A stretch of 64,000 nucleotides of DNA from positions 1 to 64,000 of the forward strand of contig NZ_ABOX02000038.1 in assembly GCF_000172555.1 (NCBI RefSeq), written 5' to 3'. Position numbers and translations under genes: made by a program. Numbering within the stretch: the first letter of the stretch is position 1; each line of letters begins with the position of its first letter. Under the pieces are notes generated by a model. That model made no database searches, was not told where the DNA came from, and saw nothing but the letters and a program-made list of their open reading frames with translations. Shown piece by piece: positions 17,407 to 26,789 of this stretch. The stretch comes from Pedosphaera parvula Ellin514 (lineage in GTDB: Bacteria; Verrucomicrobiota; Verrucomicrobiia; Limisphaerales; Pedosphaeraceae).

Positions 17407-17997
17407 TCACTTAGTGATTAAATCAAAATCGGGGGTAACTTCGGGCTCTCCTCTTTGGCGCCACCATAGCCACACGACCCAGGTGCAGGGGATGATCATC
17501 CCAGTCCACCCCAATATTCTGACTGCTTGAGCGATTTGCGTATCGTGCGCGAGTATTCGCCATCGCCCGAAAATGTTTGCCCAATCATGGTCCCCGCCAC
17601 CGACCAAGGGCAATACTTGCTCACGAGCATCCGCCATGTAACGCGCGATGTTTAGCCAATTCTCAAAAAACCAAATTATAGCGCCTGCAAAAGAAAGCGT
17701 CTGACCTTTGCGCCAAAAGGAAACTGCCAGCGCTATTGGAAACACCAATTGTCCAATGGTTCCTCCATAAGTTTCCAACCGGGTGCTGAATATTCCTATG
17801 ATGGGATGACCGGCTTCATGAAACAGTAAATTGGCATGGTCGACAATGAAGACAAAGCCTGGTTCAGATAGGAACACCAAAAGCAAAAAAGCTCCCATCC
17901 CCATCGCGAATGCAGCCAGCATTGAGGTAGTGACTTTATTCCATCTCTGATCTTTCATATCGTCGTCGCGCTTTCTGCCCATACCCATCTCAAACAA
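17407..17997 (-). CDS. integral membrane protein with HEAGH motif (M50-like)
   Basis: 196 residues, about five membrane segments (the first at SMLAAFAMGMGAFLLLVFLS, the last at ILGWTGMIIPCTWVVWLWW). Inside the second segment lies NLLFHEAGHPIIGIF, an HExxH zinc-protease motif, placed as in site-2-protease-like M50 proteins; GGTIGQLVFPIALAVSF follows. The second M50 motif (N-x-x-P-D) is not evident, although the DHDWANIFGRW region might supply a ligand. Whether it is active is open. It lies 49 nt upstream of the GH1-like gene on the same strand. The start could be any of Met1, Met4, Met6 or Met14. Confidence 0.65.
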   Translation of the reverse strand: MFEMGMGRKRDDDMKDQRWNKVTTSMLAAFAMGMGAFLLLVFLSEPGFVFIVDHANLLFHEAGHPIIGIFSTRLETYGGTIGQLVFPIALAVSFWRKGQTLSFAGAIIWFFENWLNIARYMADAREQVLPLVGGGDHDWANIFGRWRILAHDTQIAQAVRILGWTGMIIPCTWVVWLWWRQRGEPEVTPDFDLITK

Positions 17998-18227
17998 AGG
18001 TCACAATTTGAACAGCCGCTTGCGGTGTTGCGAAGCAATAAGCCAGCGGTGGCCAGGCGCATTACGGTTTGTCGAGTTACAGCATGGACTGTTCCAAAAC
18101 CTTCGGATATCAGATGAAACCAGTTATTTTATCCGATAGCTTCCTCTCAATAACCCCAATGTCTCGCTGAACAGAAGAAAAGCTGTTGAGCGGACTTGCG
18201 AAAATCAATAGTTTGGGATTCAGATTG

Positions 18228-19148
18228 ATGATAAGCGTGAAAATCAGCATGTGGCTTGGATTGTGCCTGCTTCTGACCAGTTGCCGTGCTCCACAAGCCA
18301 CTCCTCAGATGGAGCCGTATGAGCCTTATCTGTTGATGAACCGGGAATCGGTCACGGTTCCACTGACCAATGGGAGCAACCTGCAGTGGCTGGTAAACGC
18401 AGTGGTGAACGGACAACCGGGAGTTTTCATCCTGGATACGGGAGCAGAGTTTACGAGCATCACACCGGAATTCGCCGGGAAATTAGGATTAAGCGAGCCC
18501 GATTCAAGCGCCCGGTTCACCAAAATTTCATCAACCGGGCAAAAAATCCAAAATGTTCCCATCAGTTCCTTCAGGCTTGGTGGTCTGGAGTATTTCAACT
18601 TTTATGCCGCGATTATAAACCTTAACCATATCAACCAGGCTCTCCACTCCCAAATCGCTGGCATCATTGGAAACAACCTGTTGAATCAAACAGCTTACAC
18701 GATTGACTGGAAAAGGAATGCGCTCACTCTCACGACCCGTCTCATCAAGCCGCCACCCAATGCCATTGCCATCTCGATCCGGACGAACCGTGTGTACTGT
18801 CCAGTCAGCGTAAATGGAAGGAAGCTGGAGTTTGCATTGGATACCGGCTCTTATCGCTGCCTCCTTTCACAAAAGGAAATGGCGCGATTGGCGATTGAAG
18901 CCGGGAAGCAGAGTGTGGTTGAGGCTCCTGAAATCGATATAGAAAAAGCTTTGAATCAAGAACACACAGTCGTGAGTTTGGACCAATTCAAATTTGGATT
19001 CATTGAGCGCAGGAATTTTCCCATAATGATTTGGGACCACAGCGTTCTGGGCATGGACCTGCTGCAATCGTACATTCTCACGGTGGATGCGCGCAGAAAT
19101 TGGCTTTTGTTGACCAAAGAACCGAGTCCCCTTGTTTTTGACAGATGA
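18228..19148 (+). CDS. retropepsin-like aspartyl protease lipoprotein
   Basis: 306 residues from the ATG at 18228 (a further ATG at 18249 also works); the open frame begins at a TTG further upstream. The signal ends in LCLLLTSC, a lipobox. Two aspartyl-protease signatures are present: GVFILDTGAEFTSITPEFA (about 85) and LEFALDTGSYRCLLSQKEM (about 220), each with D-T-G followed by Ser/Thr-containing turns. This is a tandem, single-chain arrangement of two retropepsin-like lobes, as in the bacterial periplasmic aspartyl protease family. It probably acts at the membrane surface. Its stop overlaps the start of the small GIY-YIG gene (ATGATGA), so the two are translationally coupled. Confidence 0.78.
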   Translation: MISVKISMWLGLCLLLTSCRAPQATPQMEPYEPYLLMNRESVTVPLTNGSNLQWLVNAVVNGQPGVFILDTGAEFTSITPEFAGKLGLSEPDSSARFTKISSTGQKIQNVPISSFRLGGLEYFNFYAAIINLNHINQALHSQIAGIIGNNLLNQTAYTIDWKRNALTLTTRLIKPPPNAIAISIRTNRVYCPVSVNGRKLEFALDTGSYRCLLSQKEMARLAIEAGKQSVVEAPEIDIEKALNQEHTVVSLDQFKFGFIERRNFPIMIWDHSVLGMDLLQSYILTVDARRNWLLLTKEPSPLVFDR

Positions 19149-19498
19149 TGAAAGCGCGCAGGTTTCCCAAGCCCAAGGAGCATCATCACAACGTTTACGT
19201 GATTTTACTCGACTCTAAAGCTGCCAAATATCTTGCGGTACGGAAGGCTAATCCGAACCGTGATCCAGCCAAGCCATGCATCTATGTCGGTATGACCGGG
19301 CTTGATCCCAAGGAGCGATTTGCGAATCACAAGAAAGGCTGCAAAGCTGCGTGGGTTGTGCGAAAACACGGAATCCGACTCTTACCTGAATTCTTCGAGT
19401 ATTTAAATCCGATGCCCTTCGAAGCCGCAGCAGAAATGGAAAAGGACCTGGCCGCGGACTTACGCAGGCAGGGTTATACGGTAACCGGCGGCACTTGA
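19145..19498 (+). CDS. small GIY-YIG domain protein
   Basis: 117 residues. HHNVYVILLDSKAAKYLAVR opens the domain, then PCIYVGMTGLDPKERFANHK gives the YVG...R signature of GIY-YIG nucleases, and AEMEKDLAADLRRQGY carries the Glu-containing helix. The spacing between the first strand and YVG is longer than in UvrC. The start is an ATG overlapping the upstream stop by 4 bp. Stand-alone GIY-YIG proteins of this size are often of unknown role (YhbQ/UPF0213-like group). An active nuclease is plausible because Arg and Glu are kept. Confidence 0.7.
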   Translation: MMKARRFPKPKEHHHNVYVILLDSKAAKYLAVRKANPNRDPAKPCIYVGMTGLDPKERFANHKKGCKAAWVVRKHGIRLLPEFFEYLNPMPFEAAAEMEKDLAADLRRQGYTVTGGT

Positions 19499-19563
19499 TT
19501 TGCATTTTTGCCCAGACAGGGGAAACTTCATCCTGCTTAAGATTTTTGTAGTGAGAAATACAT

Positions 19564-20538
19564 GTGCCAACCTCCATCATGAACTCAGACCATTTTGACG
19601 GTAAGAAATTTTTTAATCCTCGCGTTTCCGGGGACAAGACCTTGGGGGATCTGTTCAGGTGGATGACCTCCGGTCAGCGAAAAAAATGGCCGCTTCACAT
19701 CGAGAATACTTTTCAGCCCCGCTTGCCTGCGTCTTTGGCCCCGGATGAATCTGCCCTCACATTTATTAATCATTCCACTTTTCTTATTCAGTTTTCGGGT
19801 CTGAACATCCTTACTGACCCGATCTTTTCTGAGCGGGCAAGTCCTGTGCGTTGGGCGGGACCGAAGCGGGTTCGTGCGCCAGGGATAAACTTTCTCGCCC
19901 TCCCGCAGATTCACCTCGTCCTCGTAAGCCACAATCATTACGACCATATGGATGTTCTCACCCTGAGGAAGCTGGCCAAAACCTTTAACCCGATGTTTAT
20001 TACTCCACTGGGAAACGGCCGTATTCTCAAGAGAAATGGTATTCACAATTTTATCGAGCTGGATTGGTGGCAATCTCATCATTTTGGCAGTGCGGCCAGA
20101 ATTATTTCCACACCAACCCAACATTTTTCCAGTCGCACAGCTTTCGATCGCAACCGCGCGCTGTGGAGCGGATTTGCCATACAAAACCACAACATGACCG
20201 TCCATTTCGCCGGTGACAGTGGTTACGAGCGGCACTTCAAGGAGATCGCGGAAAGGCTCGGAAAAATCGATGTGGCACTGCTCCCCATCGGAGCTTATGA
20301 ACCGCGCTGGTTCATGCAAAGTGTCCATATGAATCCTGATGAGGCCGTCCAGGCTCATCTTGATTTAGGTGCGCGACAAAGTATCGGCATGCACTTCGGA
20401 ACCTTTCAACTCACGGATGAAGGCATTGACGAACCTTTGGTAGCTTTGAGAAGTGCATTGAAATCGAAAGCTGTTGATGCCGAAAAATTCAGAACCCTGG
20501 ATTTTGGCGAAACTATTCTGCTTTCCCCGGCAAGCTAG
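19564..20538 (+). CDS. MBL-fold metallo-hydrolase (UlaG/NAPE-PLD-like)
   Basis: 324 residues from a GTG, or from the ATG at 19579 (MNSDHFDGKKFFNP). The metal signature is VLVSHNHYDHMDVLTL (H-x-H-x-D-H), followed by ARIISTPTQHFSSRTAFDRN, MTVHFAGDSGYERHF (bridging Asp) and QSIGMHFGTFQLTDE (last His). NHSTFLIQFSGLNILTDPIF at the start of the domain and the W-x-G-F loop (LWSGFAIQN) are typical of the N-acyl-phosphatidylethanolamine phospholipase D-like subgroup. The product is probably a cytoplasmic phosphodiesterase or lactonase; the substrate is not fixed by sequence. Confidence 0.87.
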   Translation: MPTSIMNSDHFDGKKFFNPRVSGDKTLGDLFRWMTSGQRKKWPLHIENTFQPRLPASLAPDESALTFINHSTFLIQFSGLNILTDPIFSERASPVRWAGPKRVRAPGINFLALPQIHLVLVSHNHYDHMDVLTLRKLAKTFNPMFITPLGNGRILKRNGIHNFIELDWWQSHHFGSAARIISTPTQHFSSRTAFDRNRALWSGFAIQNHNMTVHFAGDSGYERHFKEIAERLGKIDVALLPIGAYEPRWFMQSVHMNPDEAVQAHLDLGARQSIGMHFGTFQLTDEGIDEPLVALRSALKSKAVDAEKFRTLDFGETILLSPAS

Positions 20539-20645
20539 GGAAACCTGTTAACCGGGCTCAGAAGCCTATTCTTTCAATTCCAAGCTTCCAGCCTGCATCA
20601 GTGAAGAACAAACAGGATTTTTACGGGCACCAATTTGCGCGTGGA

Positions 20646-21347
20646 TTATTTTTGAACAGAGCCATTGATCTGTTCGAGTTCGCCAAATGCCCCCTTTTCA
20701 CCAAACGCAACAAAGCGAACTTTTAAATCATGTAATCCATCCATGCGAATCGTTCCACCATTCTGGCCACTTAAACGTGAAACACCTGCGATGTTCGAAT
20801 CTCCTTTTGCTTTGGGATGAATGGTGCCCACCAAGCGACCGCCATCCATGTGGCGCAATCCGTTTGGAATCCGGAACAGCACCCAGTTCCATTTCTTGTT
20901 CACGAGTTCCTTCGTCACCGTTCCCCCATCGACCGCGATCGGTTCAGGGAGGGTGCCGGTCAGGAAATTAAAATAACGGGGCTTGCCATGCTCATCCACC
21001 AAGGCTTCATCTCCATACACCTGCATCAATATATCAATGGTGTGCTGACTGGCCCAAAGCTGGTACGAGTCATCGGCGGTGTTGAATTTGATGCCGTTGA
21101 CTTTGACCCCCGTGTGACCACCGATGGTAACAGGCTCAGTCGCATGATCTCCACCTGTTAAAATATGCAACGTTGGTTGCCAATTGGTATTTGCAGCTTT
21201 AAATGAACCATCAATGCTGATGAAATGAACTTTTGTGTCACTGCGAATCGTGGCAGGCAGCGTTTCAGGATCAAGCGATCCGACCTGGGCATGAAGTTGG
21301 GATAAAGTTAAGAATAAAAAAGCCGCCGTTTGAAGGGTTCGTGTCAT
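20646..21347 (-). CDS. secreted protein of unknown function
   Basis: 233 residues with a signal peptide, MTRTLQTAAFLFLTLSQLHA, cut before QVGSLD. The mature part is beta-rich and has few charged clusters: KVHFISIDGSFKAANTNWQP, YQLWASQHTIDILMQVYGDE, KWNWVLFRIPNGLRHMDGGR and IRMDGLHDLKVRFVAFGEKG. The pattern recalls carbohydrate-binding or LamG-like sandwiches, but I cannot place it in a family. It is alone on the minus strand between the MBL hydrolase and recJ. Secretion is the only firm prediction. Confidence 0.65.
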   Translation of the reverse strand: MTRTLQTAAFLFLTLSQLHAQVGSLDPETLPATIRSDTKVHFISIDGSFKAANTNWQPTLHILTGGDHATEPVTIGGHTGVKVNGIKFNTADDSYQLWASQHTIDILMQVYGDEALVDEHGKPRYFNFLTGTLPEPIAVDGGTVTKELVNKKWNWVLFRIPNGLRHMDGGRLVGTIHPKAKGDSNIAGVSRLSGQNGGTIRMDGLHDLKVRFVAFGEKGAFGELEQINGSVQK

Positions 21348-21498
21348 AGCAATTATTTCTGGTCTGAAGAAAAATCCTGTGGAACAGCAGAAGTAAAGTC
21401 AACTCCTGAGCGCTAATCTGCAGACTGAAGATTTTCAGCGCTGCCTCGGAATTGCGGATAGTAAAAACGATGGTGGTCCAATACTTCGCGTCAAGGAC

Positions 21499-23232
21499 TC
21501 ACATCATCGGCTTCCAATCGAGCACCTTTAACTGGACTGTTCGTCGTCCGGCAAATTCATTGATTTGCGGTGCAAAGGCCAGATCAAAGCGGCCAACCGG
21601 CAGAGCGGTATCCTTACCAGCTCCCCACCACACCGCCTCATGTGTGGCGGTGCCATCAGTAAGCCACAGTTTTACGTGTTGTTTCTCCGCACCCATGCGC
21701 TGCAGCGGACGCGCCTGAGTCACATTTCTGACCATGAACTGCACCACAGGATTGCCCTGGCCGGTCGGCTTCAGAAGGTCCAATTCAAACAGGCTGTCAA
21801 AATTAATCTCTTTGAGCGTCACTTCCGCATCGAGTCGCAAAAGAGGCTGTAACTCCTCCCGCTTTATAAGGCGTTGGGCCAACTCATTCATGCGCACACG
21901 CAATAAATCCAGTTTTCCGGCCTCAATTGTGAGTCCGGCAGCCATGGCGTGACCACCATGGCGCACCAGGAGGTCATCGCAGTCGCGCAAAGCGGCCGCG
22001 AGGTCGAAACCGGCGATGCTTCGTCCGGAGCCGCGCCATTCATCACCTTCTCCACCTACAATGATGGTGGGACGGTAAAACTGTTGCAGCACTCGCGAAG
22101 CTACAATGCCCACCACGCCGACGTGCCAAAGGAGTTGGCCTTCCACGATCACGTAGTCTCTTTCAGGATTAAATTTCGCGCGGACAGAGCCGATTACTTC
22201 TTCAACAATCCCCTTCTCGATTTTCTGCCTTTCGCGGTTGCGCAGATCCAGACTCTCCGCGATAGGCACGGCAGTCTGCATATCCGGGGCCATCAAAAGG
22301 TCCAGGGCTTCCGCGGCATTCTCCAATCGGCCGGCAGCATTTAATCGTGGCGCCAATTGAAAACCGACTTCGTACGCGCCCATCGAAGCCGTCACCTGCG
22401 CCACTTTCTTCAGTGCCACCAGACCCGGGCGCACCGTGGAGCTTAGCCGCTGCAGTCCCATATAAACTAAAATGCGATTTTCCCCCGTAAGCGGCACCAA
22501 ATCGGCAATAGTTCCCAATGCGACCAGATCCAGCAAAGGACGCAGATCATACTTTTCAGCTTCTGCCAGGCCAACCTCGCGGCCGCGCTTTACCAGAGCG
22601 TGCACAAGTTTGAATGCCAGCCCCACGGAGCATAGCTCGCGAAAGGAGGACTTGCCATCTTCCTCCCTTGTCGGTCCAAGTTGAGGATTGACCAAGGCAA
22701 TCGCAGCCGGTGCAGGTGATGAAACCTGATGATGGTCCAAAACCAGGACATCAATTCCCTTTTGACGCAGGTAATCGATCGTTGTCACCGCAGTCGATCC
22801 ACAATCGACCGCCAGCAGCAAGGTTGTGGGAAACTTGCGAAGGCAATTCTCCACGCCCTCCTGGCTGAGCCCATAGCCTTCTTCCATCCGATGGGGAAGA
22901 TAGAAATTTACCGTCCAACCCAGAGCACGCAGAGATTCAGCAAGCAGTGCTGTCGATGTGACTCCATCTACATCGTAATCGCCAAAAACGACCAGCGATT
23001 CCTTTCGCTGGCGTGCCTGGAAAAGGCGCTCGACGGCCGCGGCCATGTTGGGCAGCAGGAACGGATCGGCCAACTCCTTGAGCCGCGGCTGCAAAAACGT
23101 GGCCAGCGCTTCGGCATTGCTCATCCCACGATTGACCAGACACTGAGCCAGCAAGGGCGAGACCTTGAGCACTGAAGCCAGCTGCTTGATCAAAAGTGGT
23201 TGGGAAGGTGACAGAGACCAGCGGAATTTCAT
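21499..23232 (-). CDS. recJ: single-stranded-DNA-specific exonuclease RecJ
   Basis: 577 residues, the normal size. DHH-phosphoesterase motifs: VVFGDYDVDGVTSTALLAES (motif I, about 80-99), ACDCGST-like LAVDCGSTAVT, and LDHHQVSSPAP (the DHH motif, about 168). The DHHA1 region contains VRHGGHAMAAGLTIE (about 420), and an OB-like C-terminal domain follows. RecJ degrades single-stranded DNA 5' to 3' in recombination and mismatch repair. Its start codon overlaps the TerC stop by 4 bp, so it ends a minus-strand run yajC-secDF-terC-recJ. Confidence 0.93.
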   Translation of the reverse strand: MKFRWSLSPSQPLLIKQLASVLKVSPLLAQCLVNRGMSNAEALATFLQPRLKELADPFLLPNMAAAVERLFQARQRKESLVVFGDYDVDGVTSTALLAESLRALGWTVNFYLPHRMEEGYGLSQEGVENCLRKFPTTLLLAVDCGSTAVTTIDYLRQKGIDVLVLDHHQVSSPAPAAIALVNPQLGPTREEDGKSSFRELCSVGLAFKLVHALVKRGREVGLAEAEKYDLRPLLDLVALGTIADLVPLTGENRILVYMGLQRLSSTVRPGLVALKKVAQVTASMGAYEVGFQLAPRLNAAGRLENAAEALDLLMAPDMQTAVPIAESLDLRNRERQKIEKGIVEEVIGSVRAKFNPERDYVIVEGQLLWHVGVVGIVASRVLQQFYRPTIIVGGEGDEWRGSGRSIAGFDLAAALRDCDDLLVRHGGHAMAAGLTIEAGKLDLLRVRMNELAQRLIKREELQPLLRLDAEVTLKEINFDSLFELDLLKPTGQGNPVVQFMVRNVTQARPLQRMGAEKQHVKLWLTDGTATHEAVWWGAGKDTALPVGRFDLAFAPQINEFAGRRTVQLKVLDWKPMM

Positions 23233-24221
23233 GAGTGATCCTTGTTCCGCTGCGCTGCGTTGACCCGCTCTCTTTCCCGACGCGTGGCGATAATGGAAAA
23301 AAGGATCGAGATGATAATAATTGTAACCACCATGAGAAGTGAGGTGGAGTCGGGAATGTCAAATTGATACCAATGCGGCGGCTTATCGTGTGGGTCAATC
23401 AGCATCTTAACCCCGATAAAAACCAGGACCACTGACAGACCGACCTTCAGATATCGGAATAGTCCGATTGCTCCGGCGAGCACAAAATACATGGAACGCA
23501 GTCCAAGAATCGCAAACACATTCGAGGTGAATACGATGAACGGTTTTCGCGTGACGCCGAATATGGCCGGGATGGAATCCACAGCAAAAATCAGGTCCGT
23601 TGTCTCCACCATCAGCAGCACCAGGAATAATGGCGTCAGCATTCGTCTTCCATTCACCCGGGTTAGAAAATTTTGGCCGTCAAAGTCAGACGATACCGGG
23701 AGGAGTTTTTTGGCGCCACGCACAATCCAACTTTTTTCGGGGTGGACACTCTCCTCTTTGGAGAGGAGCATTTTGATGCCGGTCAAGACCAGGAAAGCGC
23801 CAAAGATATAGAGCAACCAGTCGAAACGGGTAATCAACTCCACTCCGGCCCAAATCATCAATCCACGCATGATCAATGCCCCGAGAATGCCCCAGAACAG
23901 AACGCGGTGCTGGAACTGCGGAGCAACTTTGAAGTAACCGAAAATCAGGGCAATGACGAAGACGTTGTCCATGGACAACGAGACTTCGATGAAGTAACCG
24001 GTAAAGAACTCCAATGCCTCCTTCCTACCCCTGAGGAAAATAAGCGAGAAGGCAAAAAGGAGCGCCAGAGTGACCCAAACAGCCGTCCAACCAAGGGCTT
24101 CCTTGACCGAGACGACGTGGGCTTGCTTATGAAACAAGCCCAGGTCAAGCGCCAGAAAAATCAGCACGCAGAGGATGAAACCAACCCAATACCATGGGGT
24201 GATTTCAACCAGGGCCAGCAT
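23229..24221 (-). CDS. TerC/Alx family integral membrane protein
   Basis: 330 residues with about nine hydrophobic helices. Hallmarks of the TerC family: LDLGLFHKQAHVVSVKEALG near the start, FIEVSLSMDNVFVIALIF (helix with SxDN), and VETTDLIFAVDSIPAIFGVT (helix with TTD and FAVDS). The intramembrane acidic residues are thought to move metal ions, mainly manganese in Alx and MeeY-type members. No manganese riboswitch is seen, since it starts 17 nt after secDF stops and is presumably transcribed with it. The stop overlaps recJ by 4 bp. Confidence 0.9.
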   Translation of the reverse strand: MLALVEITPWYWVGFILCVLIFLALDLGLFHKQAHVVSVKEALGWTAVWVTLALLFAFSLIFLRGRKEALEFFTGYFIEVSLSMDNVFVIALIFGYFKVAPQFQHRVLFWGILGALIMRGLMIWAGVELITRFDWLLYIFGAFLVLTGIKMLLSKEESVHPEKSWIVRGAKKLLPVSSDFDGQNFLTRVNGRRMLTPLFLVLLMVETTDLIFAVDSIPAIFGVTRKPFIVFTSNVFAILGLRSMYFVLAGAIGLFRYLKVGLSVVLVFIGVKMLIDPHDKPPHWYQFDIPDSTSLLMVVTIIIISILFSIIATRRERERVNAAQRNKDHS

Positions 24222-24238
24222 GATTCATTGAGGTTCTC

Positions 24239-26776
24239 TTAAGTCCGGGATGTGGCAGCGTTCTGCACAGTTACCTGGCTGCTGGTCTGGGGACGAGCAC
24301 CCTTGTGCCACTTCAAGACGAGATAGCTGGCAATGTAGATACTCGAGTAGGTTCCCGTGATAATACCCACCAGGAACGTAAAGGCGAAGTCATTGATCGC
24401 ACCTCCGCCGAACAGGTAGAGCGAGAGAGTTGCCAGAAACACTGTGCCGGAAGTGATGATGGTTCGGCTCAAAGTTTGATTCAGGGCCTGGTTAATCAGA
24501 TCCTTAAAGCTGCCACGAACGCCCAACTTCAGATCTTCGCGAATACGATCGAAGATCACGATGGTATCGTTGATGGAGAAGCCAATGATAGTTAGCACGG
24601 CAGCTACCATGGTGGCATTAAATTGCCGGCCAAAGAGACAGTAAATGCCTATGGTCATCAGCACATCATGAATGACGGCTGCGACAGCGCCGACAGCGAA
24701 TGAGAACTCATACCGGAAGGCGACGTAAACGAGAATGCCCAACAACGACAGCAAACTGGCCACAATCGCTGTTTGCTGGATTTCCTTGCCGATGATGGGG
24801 CCGACTTTTTCAGCTCCCTTTGATACGAACTGGGCCGCTGGAAAATCCTTCTGCAGAACCTGCAGAATCTTATCCGAGGTTCCATAAGGCGACTTGATGG
24901 ACAGCGTTTCTACAGAAGAACTGATATCTTTTTGATACTGAATGATTGCTTCCTTCTCACCTGCATCCCTGGCAACGGCTTCCCGAATCTTGTCGGCATC
25001 CACCTTTTGACTAAAGCCGACCATCAGATTATCGCCACCGGCAAAATCGACGCCGAACAAGTCGTGCTTAACCGTGCCGCGATAAACACCAAATCCCAAT
25101 CCAACAACGATCAACAGCCAGGTGCAGATAAAGGCCGGGGTCGCAACCTTCATGAAATCGATCTTCGTGACTCGAATGATATGAAGCATCGGAAGTGACT
25201 TCACGATTTCTCTGGAGATGAGGAAGTCGAAAATAATTCTGGTTACCACCAGCGCGGTGAACAAACTTGCAGCCACACCGATCGTTAGGGTGACACCGAA
25301 ACCTTTGATTGGACCACTGCCCATGAAAATCAGGATGATTGAGGAAATCAGGGTGGTAACGTGTGAGTCGAAAATCGTTCCGAAGGCACGGTCATAGCCC
25401 GCAGACAAAGCGCCACGCAATGACTTACCCTTGGCAGATTCTTCACGGATACGTTCGAAGATAAGGACGTTGGCATCCACCGCCATACCGATGGTGAGCA
25501 CGATACCCGCAATGCCAGGCAAGGTCAGGGTGGTGCCAATCGAGGCCATTACGCCAATGAGAATAATGATGTTGGAAATGAGCGCGACATCAGCAATGGC
25601 ACCCGCGAACATGTAATAGATCACCATGAAGCCAGCGACGGCGATCGTCCCGATAATGGCCGCCTTTACACCGCTTTTAACTGTGTCTTTACCCAACGTA
25701 GGATCGACACTGCTTTCAGACAAAATGTGAACCGGAACTTGCAGAGGATTTTCCAAAACATTGGCGATTTCCTGTGCTCGCTTATCTGTGTAAGTGCCAG
25801 TGATCTGGCCATGGCCACCAGGAATCTCACCGTGGATCACCGGTGCGGTTTGTAATTCACCATCCAAAACCACGGCCAGCTGACGCCCAACGTTTTCGCG
25901 CGTCACGGTGGCAAAGATATCAGCACCATCAGAGGTAAGGGTGAAATCAATTTCAGGCTGGCCAACATTGTTACGTCCGACCATCGCTCCGCTAATGTAT
26001 TTACCAGTGAGTTCAGGTTTCTTTTTCACCAAATAGGATCTGGTCTGAACTTTGCCATTGGCATCCTCATCTCTTTCAGTAAGGACCTCATATCCTGGCT
26101 CGGTTAAACCTTGTCGGATGAATTCGTCACTGTGTTCGTGAACCAACCGAAATTCGAGATAGGCCGGCTTGCTGAGCTGCCGGCGAGCATCTTCCTTGTC
26201 GGACTCAGAAAGACCAGGCAGTTGGATCAGGATGCGATCCTCACCTTCCGGTTGGATGACCGGCTCGGACACGCCAAATTTATCCACGCGCTTGCGCAGA
26301 ACCTCGACCGCCTGGGAGAGCATGCCAGCTTTCTGGGTATCCAAGGCAGCGTTGTTCGTGGCTGCCGCATTGGTTCCAGACAATGTCTTGCTGTAATCCA
26401 CCCCGACGAGGAATGAAGTGCCGCCTTGCAGGTCCAAACCAAGTCTGATTTTTCCAGCAGCATCGCGCTGCAGGCGATTCAGCACGGCGCGATTGGGATT
26501 AGCCTCGGCCTTTACATCGTACATTGGGAAATAACGAGCGATGTCGTTGGTGCCAATGGCGTCAATCAGATTGGCATAGGCGCGTTCGGGATTGGCCTGC
26601 TGAAGTTTCTGCAGGTGCGTTACGATGTTGGTAAATTCTGCATCACGCCTTTGAGCCACCGCCTTGGTTTCAAACTCAGTCGCAAGGTTGCGCGAGGTAG
26701 GCGGGTACATTTCATAAAATGCCCAGGCAATTACTAGAATGACGACGATGAACTTCCCTAGATTATTTCGATTCAT
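24239..26776 (-). CDS. secDF: protein translocase SecDF fusion
   Basis: 845 residues starting at the ATG at 26776 (MNRNNLGKFIVVILVIAWAF), the first transmembrane helix; the longer frame adds an unlikely basic leader. SecD half: RLGLDLQGGTSFLVGVDYS (D1 motif), the periplasmic P1 domain with GRNNVGQPEIDFTLTSDGAD, and AVDANVLIFERIREE (D5/D6). SecF half begins near FMKVATPAFICTWLL, with DLFGVDFAGGDNLMVGF and SINDTIVIFDRIREDLK. Twelve membrane helices are expected. SecDF uses the proton gradient to help complete export through SecYEG. It follows yajC by 13 nt, the standard order. Confidence 0.95.
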   Translation of the reverse strand: MNRNNLGKFIVVILVIAWAFYEMYPPTSRNLATEFETKAVAQRRDAEFTNIVTHLQKLQQANPERAYANLIDAIGTNDIARYFPMYDVKAEANPNRAVLNRLQRDAAGKIRLGLDLQGGTSFLVGVDYSKTLSGTNAAATNNAALDTQKAGMLSQAVEVLRKRVDKFGVSEPVIQPEGEDRILIQLPGLSESDKEDARRQLSKPAYLEFRLVHEHSDEFIRQGLTEPGYEVLTERDEDANGKVQTRSYLVKKKPELTGKYISGAMVGRNNVGQPEIDFTLTSDGADIFATVTRENVGRQLAVVLDGELQTAPVIHGEIPGGHGQITGTYTDKRAQEIANVLENPLQVPVHILSESSVDPTLGKDTVKSGVKAAIIGTIAVAGFMVIYYMFAGAIADVALISNIIILIGVMASIGTTLTLPGIAGIVLTIGMAVDANVLIFERIREESAKGKSLRGALSAGYDRAFGTIFDSHVTTLISSIILIFMGSGPIKGFGVTLTIGVAASLFTALVVTRIIFDFLISREIVKSLPMLHIIRVTKIDFMKVATPAFICTWLLIVVGLGFGVYRGTVKHDLFGVDFAGGDNLMVGFSQKVDADKIREAVARDAGEKEAIIQYQKDISSSVETLSIKSPYGTSDKILQVLQKDFPAAQFVSKGAEKVGPIIGKEIQQTAIVASLLSLLGILVYVAFRYEFSFAVGAVAAVIHDVLMTIGIYCLFGRQFNATMVAAVLTIIGFSINDTIVIFDRIREDLKLGVRGSFKDLINQALNQTLSRTIITSGTVFLATLSLYLFGGGAINDFAFTFLVGIITGTYSSIYIASYLVLKWHKGARPQTSSQVTVQNAATSRT

Positions 26777-26789
26777 GATGGCTAAACGC

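Noticed and set aside
19585-20358. 257-codon minus-strand frame within the MBL hydrolase gene
   Set aside because: The plus-strand frame has the complete metal-binding signature; the antisense frame has no recognisable feature.
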